A stretch of DNA of 64,000 nt from Diphasiastrum complanatum (lineage: Eukaryota; Streptophyta; Lycopodiopsida; Lycopodiales; Lycopodiaceae): positions 41,685,368 through 41,749,367 of the forward strand of contig CM055103.1 in assembly GCA_029204225.1 (NCBI GenBank), written 5' to 3'. Both the position numbers and the translations under genes were made by a program. Positions 57,117-64,000 of this stretch are shown here, piece after piece. Within the stretch, counting starts at the first letter, position 1; every line of letters starts with the position of its first letter. Below the pieces are notes generated by a model. That model was not told where the DNA came from. It saw nothing but the letters and a program-made list of their open reading frames with translations, and ran no database searches.

Positions 57117-58237
57117 CTTGTCCGGATCTAAGCAAGCAGAGATTTAGGCGAGTATCTAATTAAATGCATCGTGCTTTGATTGTTCCTAGTAAGAGTCCTT
57201 TTGGCGCACCTAAGTGCTAATAAAAAAGATGCCACCTAATGCTTATGCATAGACTTTAGCACTCTCAATAATGTCAGTCCCCAAGCGATACCCAATACCA
57301 CATATGGGCAATCTCTTTGAAAGCTAGGCTAAGCCACTATTTTCACAAAACTTGACCTCTGATGAGGGCTTTCACTAGATTTGCATCCACCCAGGAAAAA
57401 AATACAATACTTTAATGTTTACTTCCTCTAGCCTTTATAAGTTTTGTCCCTTTGAACTCAGAAGTGGTCCCCCCACTTTTTGAAATGTCGTGAACAATGT
57501 GTCAAAATCTTTACTTGGCTTTTGTATGCTAATGTTTTTCATAATATCCTCATATACAACATGGCTTTAGTTCTCATTTTGATGATCAACACTCGATACT
57601 ATAGCTCCCATCATCTCACAAACTCCATACTAAAATGTCTACGTTCTCCTTAACTAATTTTAAGAATGAATTTCTACGGTTTGTAATTTCTGCTAACACA
57701 AATGCGATGGGTGTTGCTATGAAGCATCGAGCCCTCAAAGACCAATTTTTGGGTATGCTACAGTTAGGAACTGAATCACAGATTTGAGCATCAATGAAGC
57801 ATAATGATCAAATACGAGGCAGCAAAGACTAATCCCTACAAGAATAGCATAGATGCATCATAGTGACTATGAACATAGCCCTACAAGCCATGGATAGCTG
57901 AAACCTAATTAGGACTAAGAAAATAACCAATATCATAAGCTAAGAAATGAATAACAATGTGTCGTACTTATACCCACAGACAAAGAGTGGGAAGCTGTCC
58001 AGGGCAACATTATAGCAAATCAAATGCATATATAAAAATGCTTGCATTTTGGCTAGATTGGGAGAGACATTTGAAAAATATTTCATTCTTCAAAGATTAT
58101 TGAAAGCACTACATACAAAAAAATCTGATGCTCCGTATATAGTGTTATGAATCATGCTAAATTTTAGTCTTAATGCATAAAAGTTTCATTGAAATGTTTG
58201 AGTAGGGTGATCCATTTCTGTTTGCTTTTTAAAACAG

Positions 58238-58384
58238 GTAGATTGATTTATGCATGCATTTTGACATCACAGACACTTGACGAAGCAGGAACAAGCCAGC
58301 TACTTTACAACTTGCAGTGCCTCTACGTAATAACTGGACTAGAAATTCCTAACTTGAGTGAAAAAATTTCTATTTATGAGACAT
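58238..58384 (+). other. Exon-like open segment, plus strand
   Basis: TTGCTTTTTAAAACAG precedes an open stretch reading RLIYACILTSQTLDEAGTSQ and LLYNLQCLYVITGL, ending in a stop at about 58387. No family recognised; it is inside the RST1 intron in the opposite direction. Confidence 0.2.
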
Positions 58385-58710
58385 GTTAGAAGACACAGCA
58401 AATCTCCTTCACAAGTACAAGACTCTGCTGGGACGACTGAGAATGAGCAAAATTGTATTTAGGAAGCTGCCTACTGGAAGAACCTACAAAGCTGTCATTT
58501 TGGAGATCCTTGAAATTTATACACTATCTATTTTACGAAATGACGATAAAACTGACGGTGATTACCACCATACTCCCACAAACAAGATGAGCTCGCATTT
58601 CATGACATTTTTTATGTTTGAGAAAAGAATAAACTCAGTCTTCTGAGCAACATGCACAAAGAGGTAAGAAAATTCTGTGAAACAACTTCGAGAACACCCA
58701 ATAGTCAGAC

Positions 58711-58792
58711 CTATTGTGTCATCTTCGCATAGATATGAAAGGCTCTCCAATCCAAGTGCTTGGACAACAGAAATCTTGCTCTCGATACAAGC
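58711..58792 (-). CDS. RST1: RST1-like exon C
   Basis: This 82-bp exon lies between acceptor TTCTTACAG and donor ATAG/GTCTGA. It encodes ACIESKISVVQALGLESLSY then LCEDDTI, with one spare base that completes Asp with exon D. The ACIES...QALGLESL...LCE pattern is what I recall from plant RST1 proteins at this point. Exon B joins in phase at its 5' end through a 113-bp intron. The donor is less canonical than the others but the peptide continues without a gap into exon D 21.2 kb away. Confidence 0.7.
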
Positions 58793-58905
58793 CTGTAAGA
58801 ATGGGTTGTCACATCACTTAGATCCAGAAGAGTATATTCAGTCACAGAATCTTTCAAAACCTTTAAATGTGAGTTTCATGATCAAAAAGTATGGATGCAA
58901 CCTAC

Positions 58906-59033
58906 CTGAATAGAGAGAACCAGATCGGTCCCCCGATCAGAATTATTTTTACACACATCTCGCAGGGAGACAGCTATGCTAACAGCCAAGTGCAAGTCTA
59001 AAGTTTTGTCCAAAAATTTGGATGGCTGAAGTG
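58906..59033 (-). CDS. RST1: RST1-like exon B
   Basis: This 128-bp exon ends at ATTCAG/GTAGGT, a good donor. It reads ALQPSKFLDKTLDLHLAVSI then AVSLRDVCKNNSDRGTDLVL and SIQ. The IRD-x-C...DRG-D-x-x-LS pattern is characteristic of RST1. The start at 59033 uses the AG of AGAAAG because it keeps phase with exon A; the alternative AG four bases upstream would break it. Confidence 0.68.
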
Positions 59034-59333
59034 CTTTCTACAAAATTATCAACATGAAATCATCCACAAATAAGAGAGACCTTACAGCTCAAGAGTTAGA
59101 TAACCCAACAAATACATGTGCTTAAATTGTGCAGCATTTATTGACTGAAATTAGTGAATTCAAATGAACAGCTTTACTCCATCCCACATCCTAATTAGGA
59201 ATAATATAATTGAATCTTGACCAACTGAAAGATGAAAAATCATGCAATAACAAGCTTAGCATACTAGGATGTTACACTGTCCATTAAACGGTGGCACGAG
59301 TCAACTGTAGACTGAGTAAAGAACAATGTTATT

Positions 59334-59373
59334 CTGGGAGGAGAAACGCGGTTCCCGAAACGTCTCCTCCCAG
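59334..59373. repeat. Inverted repeat in RST1 intron
   Basis: CTGGGAGGAG pairs with CTCCTCCCAG across a loop of about 20 bases, making a 10-bp perfect stem. AAACGCG also occurs on both sides. It may be a remnant of a small element; no further evidence. Confidence 0.5.
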
Positions 59374-59449
59374 AAACGCGATTCTGTGCAACTATGATAC
59401 GAATGTGTATAGCCTTATTTGAAGCCATTTGGTAGTAAATAAAAAGTAC

Positions 59450-59553
59450 CTCCAGAGAAGGGAATGCACGGTCCGAACACTCCCATGTTTTGCACAGTAA
59501 TCGTATCCCAGTCGCCTGCATCATTCTGGACCAGAAAATGGTTCAATATCCTT
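59450..59553 (-). CDS. RST1: RST1-like exon A (probable)
   Basis: This 104-bp exon lies between the strong acceptor AAATTCTTTCCCCAG and donor TGGAG/GTACTT. It reads RILNHFLVQNDAGDWDTITV then QNMGVFGPCIPFSG. Its phase matches exon B through a 416-bp intron. I do not recall a specific family motif in this part, so the link to RST1 rests on phase, strand and splice sites. A very short exon ending TCAAACTC/GTAAGA at about 59891 could be next upstream, but it is too short to support. Confidence 0.55.
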
Positions 59554-61667
59554 CTGGGGAAAGAATTTAACATTTTTCAACATGCTGTAGATGATAGGAG
59601 CAGATAAAAAATTTAAATCCATTTGGAAACAAAATAACGAATGTATGATGAGCTTACAAACATACATCACAGCACACAAAAAAATGATCTCATTCATTTT
59701 CAATTCACATGTCAAGTCTTCGATATAAAGTATGCTGTACAAAATGAGGCAATAGCTATGTACAAGCCATGTGCAGTCAAGCACACAAAGGACACAAACC
59801 AAAAGGACTAACTCTTGTAAATGGCTAGGAAGAGGCTCAAGGTTTAGTAGAAAGCTAATATATCAAAGCATATCAGAATAAATTATCTTACGAGTTTGAA
59901 AAAAGCTTGTCTACAAAGTGTCACACGTCACTCTCTGTCGTGACAGGTGGTTCAGACGGCAAGTGTACAGCTGATTGGTGATTCTCAACAATTTACTTGC
60001 ACTAATAATAAACAGCATAGTAGCTTTATATCGAACACACTACAAAAAAGTGACCAGAATCCAGATTAGCAACCGTTTTTGCCTCCTAGCTTATATTAGA
60101 CGGCAGGGGCGCCATAGCAATAGCACTAAGAGTGAGAAAGAACCTAAGCTAGATGGATGCAGATGATTTTATAGAGATACAAGCTACTTAGAGAGATTAG
60201 ACCATCAGTAGAGGCAACATATTCAAGTTGTAGCACTAGAGGCAGAGCCATGTAATTCCAGATTCATATCCAAATTATAAACTTCAATTTCTAGATGTAT
60301 CTTAGATTGTAGGACAATGTGCACCTACTGGAGTGTAGACCTAAGATCATTTGACATTTAGATGGATAGATATTAGTATTGGCAGGGCATTTGTTGTTAT
60401 TCTTTGATACATCATACCATCTCATTCCAAATTCACTTTTGAATCTTTTTTGAAGTTCTGAAATTTTCTTGTTAAAGGTCAAATGTACATTGTAGTATTT
60501 TATTGGATGTTCAAACTTGGTTTTAGCATTCCAATTTTTGGATTTACATTGGCAACTTGCAACTAATAATTGGTGGTTGAATCTTCAAATTGTTGATAAC
60601 TAATTCCACTTCTCGAATCTCATCGATCATTTTTTAGGTCATTGTACATGATGCATATCCTTACTATGTCTGAGTTACAAGGCAGAACACAGAACATAGC
60701 AAATCGTCAATCTTTGTTTGTACACAGAATTTTTGAACAATCTTGATACCTGCAAAATTACACACAATCTTGAGTGCAGAGCTTGAGTTCAAAATCAGCA
60801 TTCATCCATTGGTCTTGGACTTGAGCCATATTGGTGTCATCCGCGGCAACCAACTGAAGAAGCGACATTCCAAATCTTGGTCTTTACCTTGAGTCACCTT
60901 GAAGACTTAATGTCCTCTATAGCGGCCAACACAAGAATGGCATTCAATCTCTTGGTCTTGACCTTGAGTCACCTTGACGACCTGCATCTTTCATAAGCGA
61001 CCCTTCTCTCAAATGTTGATCTTGATCTAGAGTTACGATTTTGTTTTAGTGCTTTCACCGACAACTATCTTCAAATCTTGATCTTGACTTTGAGTCAAAG
61101 TTCAAGATCTTGATAGCTTCTAACAATCAACTTCGAGATCTCGCTCAATACCCTTCATTCAATCCAAGAGCTCCCATTCAACTACATCTTGGAACAGTGA
61201 TTGGTGCTATAGCACACCTGAATCAAAGGAATGGCTGAATTTCAAGTTTCGCCTGTATACTATATAAATGTAAACATAGTAGCATTTTATAGAACATAGG
61301 CATATTGTAATTCACAATTTCTATCAAAGTGTTGTTCCTCATTCAAAAACCCCAAAATCCATATTTTTTTTCAAATTTCAACTCTTTTATATTCTTGCTC
61401 AACTTGAATCTCTGAAACTCTCTTGCAATTGAGTTTTGAAACTTCTAGAGTCAAATCGGTCAAGAACTATGCAAGTAACATACCTATAGATTTTACTAAC
61501 TAGGACTTGTGCGTTCATTGAATAAGACACCACCTTTGAGAACGAAATCTTTTTCAAAATACTTAAAAAAATTGTATTGTACTAGCTCAAACTAACTAGG
61601 GGCTTGCAATAGCATTTGCAATGTGCATCAAGACAAAAAACCTTCTCAAACTATTTAACAACATAAG
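59554..61667. other. AT-rich intron sequence upstream of exon A
   Basis: No convincing exon or transposon was found. A region around 60840-61140 repeats phrases like CTTGGTCTTGACCTTGAGTC several times (units of about 60-70 bp), a degenerate tandem repeat. Confidence 0.45.
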
Positions 61668-62146
61668 TGTTAGAGTTCAGTTACGACTCTATCATGACCT
61701 TGGCACGGCCGGTCACCTGAGGGCCTGAGGCCAAGTATTGGCAAGGGCCAGTGACCGAGGAGGACATCAGTCCCAAGTTGGGACCGGTGCGTCACGAGCA
61801 GTGACCCGGTGTGGCTGCCTGACAAGTTGTCAGAGATGCGGTGTGTCTTGACCGTCGGGACCCTAGCCGTCAGTGACGAGATGCTAGCCGACAAGTAGTC
61901 GGGGTGACCAAGAGGGTCACAGGTCTTTGGCGAGGCACGGGGGTGGTACCCTATGAGTCACTCAGTATTCACAGGTCACAGGGGCTAGGCATGCCAAGTG
62001 GACTGATCACCCACAGGTGGATGCCATGTGCCAGTTGACGGGAATAGTAGGTAGAAGGACTCAAGGAGAGGGTGCCTATGGTTGGGAGGTTCATTCTACA
62101 CACCGGCTTCTAGGATTCACGAGCTTGGAGAGACTGGCTTGTGACA
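61668..62146 (+). repeat. 5' LTR of the X element
   Basis: 479 bp, TGTTAGAGTTCAG ... GGCTTGTGACA. Confidence 0.9.
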
Positions 62147-62148
62147 AT

Positions 62149-62160
62149 TGGTATCAGAGC
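62149..62160 (+). promoter_or_regulatory. Primer binding site (initiator tRNA-Met)
   Basis: TGGTATCAGAGC two bases after the LTR end. Confidence 0.9.
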
Positions 62161-62946
62161 CTCGTTCTAGAGAGAGAAAACGTCGTTCTAGAGAGAGAAA
62201 GTGTAGAAATTGTCAGATTTTGCTTGTTTTTGAAAGATTTTGGAAGGAGAAAACGTGGGAGACGGATTGGAGAGGAAAGGTGGGCCTCCAGCGCTACTGT
62301 TCCAGCATACAGGGAGCCCACAAACACCCGTTTGAGGGAGGAAAAACTTGGCAAAAGAAATCAGATGCTCCAGCGCATTTTTTCAGAAGGATTTTCGCTC
62401 ATAACTTTCCGGAGCCTTCTCAGATCCTGATCAGATTTTGGGAGCATGTTTCTAGTATCCATAGCAATCCTTTAGAGCCATTATACGCCGGTTTTGGAGC
62501 AGATTTGCCTCTGTTTCACTAAAAAGTCGGTTTCCAAGCAAAAAACAGGTCAGATTTTTGGATTGGACATAACTTCTCCAATTTATCTCCAATTTCTGCT
62601 GTTAAAGTTTCAGATTGGGCCTAGTAGGAGGGCGACCTACTGCTAATTGACCGTTCGTGAAAAGATTTTGCCGTTTGGAAGAAATTTGACGTCAAACAGC
62701 CCGCTTTTTTTCCTGTTTTTTTCGACTTGCAAGCCGATTTGGTGCCCAAATTAAGTTCTTTACCGACTTGTGTACCAGCGTAGGACGCAAGGGAAGTACT
62801 ACCTGTCCTTGGCTTTCTTACTTTCCAGTTGCCTTTTGTCTCTTTCAGTTCTAAATTGTCAATAGGCTGAACATTTCTTGTCCTGACTGTGTTTCAATAA
62901 GTGCAATTTTTAGCTTGATTCTGTGTTGTCTCTGTTGTGTTTCATA
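62161..62946 (+). other. Leader of the X element
   Basis: Non-coding, with two tandem copies of CGTTCTAGAGAGAGAAA just after the primer site. No long open frame in a plausible context. Confidence 0.55.
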
Positions 62947-64000
62947 ATGGAAGATGATAGAGTTGATATTCCGCTCAGTCCACCCGTTGCTCTTCCATCA
63001 CCACCACCCAGCCCTGTGCTTAGTCCTGCCCATAATCCGCCTACAGTGGCTGCCCGTTCGCCTGCTGGTACTTCCCTTTCTGTGCAAGCTCGCATGGATA
63101 GTGTGGAAAAGACCGTCGCAGAGATGCAAGCAATGATGGTAGCTGGTGGTTATGCGTCTTCCTCGCAGTATGCTCCACCTTATCCGTCTTCTGTTGTTCG
63201 TCCTATGTTACCTCCACCCTATCCAGAAGACAAAGATATTAAACCTACCCGTTTCGCTGGAAACACTCCCCAACGCAATATTGATATCGTAGATCAGTGG
63301 TTGCATAAGTGGGAAGAGTATTTTGATTTGAAACGGTCCCCAACTGATGAGGGTTGGCGGGTCCGCAAAGCTGCTTACCATTTCACTGATTTTGCTGACA
63401 GGTGGTGGCGCAAGTTGTTGAAGTCTAACCAGGCTCCATCCACCTAGCTTGAGTTTAAGCAAGCTTTTAGAGCTCAGTTTATTCCTCCACATGACCATGT
63501 GCGTGCGACGGATGCTTGGCTTTTGCATCGTCAGAGGCAATACATGGTGCAGGAATATGCTGACAGGTATTGTGAGATACTTATCAAGATTCCGGAAAAG
63601 ATTCCCGAGTGGCTGGTAGTCCACAAGTTCATATTTGGCCTTCGTGAAGAGTTGAGGCCTTCGGTGCTTAATGAAGGGTGCAAGACCTTAGAAGAGGCAG
63701 TTGCTACAGCTCTCAACTTTGAAGGTAATGTGCGCACCAAGGCTGAATCTGGAGCGCCAAGCTAGCCTCAGAAGAAGGGTTCGTGAAAGTCTAGCCAAGC
63801 TGGTCAGAAAGGCTTTTCGCAAAAGGATCCTATCCAGATGCAGCAGACTTTGAAGCGCAAGGCGGGATCTCCTATGGCTTGTCGTGCTTACAACAAGTCT
63901 CCCCTCAGTCCTGAGCAAAAGGAAAAGGCCAAGAAAGACGGATTATGTTTTTTCTGTCTTGGCAAGCATCTTTTCAAAGATTGTCCTCGACGTACGGGCA
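62947..64000 (+). pseudogene. X element gag, stops present, incomplete at window end
   Basis: ATG at 62947 starts MEDDRVDIPLSPPVALPSPP, a Pro-rich N-terminus. The gag core follows: KPTRFAGNTPQRNIDIVDQW, HKWEEYFDLKRSP and DFADRWWRKLLKSN. A TAG at 63445-63447 interrupts it, then FKQAFRAQFIPPHDHVRATD and WLVVHKFIFGLREELRPSVL. Further stops are at 63763-63765 and 63784-63786. The zinc knuckle CFFCLGKHLFKDC is near 63948-63986. The window ends just after it. Confidence 0.85.

Larger units (their letters stand above)
61668..64000 (+). mobile_element. LTR retrotransposon family X, 5' part, cut by window end
   Basis: A complete 5' LTR (61668-62146), a primer site, an 800-bp leader and a gag with in-frame stops. 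The LTR matches the solo LTR at 39729-45193. The gag type (retrotransposon gag with a CCHC knuckle of the FFCLGKHLFKDC form) suggests Ty3/gypsy; pol lies beyond the window. Confidence 0.88.

Noticed and set aside
59880-59960. A further upstream RST1 exon ending TCAAACTC/GTAAGA
   Set aside because: The phase fits exon A, but upstream stops leave only about 19 bases; too little to annotate.

Overview
This is a window of plant nuclear DNA, made mostly of retrotransposons, with a few exons of one host gene. The plant origin is supported by Ty3/gypsy chromoviruses and Ty1/copia elements primed by initiator tRNA-Met, and by four minus-strand exons that read as RST1 (the plant focadhesin homologue). 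Very long, transposon-filled introns suggest a large genome. A fern, lycophyte or other non-seed plant is a guess; the species cannot be fixed from this sequence.

Bases 1-36972 hold a head-to-tail series of non-LTR retrotransposons (LINEs). All are on the plus strand and most are separated by long pure (CT)n tracts. Several copies start exactly where a (CT)n tract ends and finish with a conserved tail (a small hairpin, then AAAGACATTAATAAAG) that runs into the next (CT)n tract. The copies encode an ORF1 with a coiled coil and RRM-like region, and an ORF2 with an APE endonuclease, a reverse transcriptase with YADD, and a C-terminal CCHC zinc knuckle. All are broken by frameshifts, stops, deletions or 5' truncation. 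Nested in or joined to them are an internally deleted copia element (1260-2946), a truncated chromovirus copy (4451-7602), a truncated gypsy element of a second family, here called G2 (7603-10841), and a nearly intact chromovirus (21892-28201) inserted a few bases inside a full-length LINE. One LINE (34286-35876) carries only ORF1.

Bases 36973-61667 are more AT-rich. On the minus strand, exons at 59450-59553, 58906-59033, 58711-58792 and 37462-37534 join in phase into one protein segment resembling RST1, a protein that in Arabidopsis links the cytoplasmic RNA exosome to the Ski complex and affects cuticular wax. The intron between the last two exons is about 21.2 kb. It holds a solo LTR (family X, 39729-45193) with a nearly intact copia element nested in it (40089-45069), a decayed gypsy remnant (about 47930-49065), and a G2 gypsy element (50814-56057) that has lost its reverse transcriptase but keeps an open RNase H-integrase-chromodomain frame. 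No later RST1 exon was found to the left of 37462, so the whole LINE series probably lies antisense in the next intron. Bases 61668-64000 are the 5' LTR, leader and gag of an X-family element cut by the window edge.

The parts most worth following up are the (CT)n-associated LINE family with a compensated 3' hairpin, the ORF1-only LINE, the G2 LTRs with unusual AGTTA...TAACT ends, and the RST1 gene with its giant introns.
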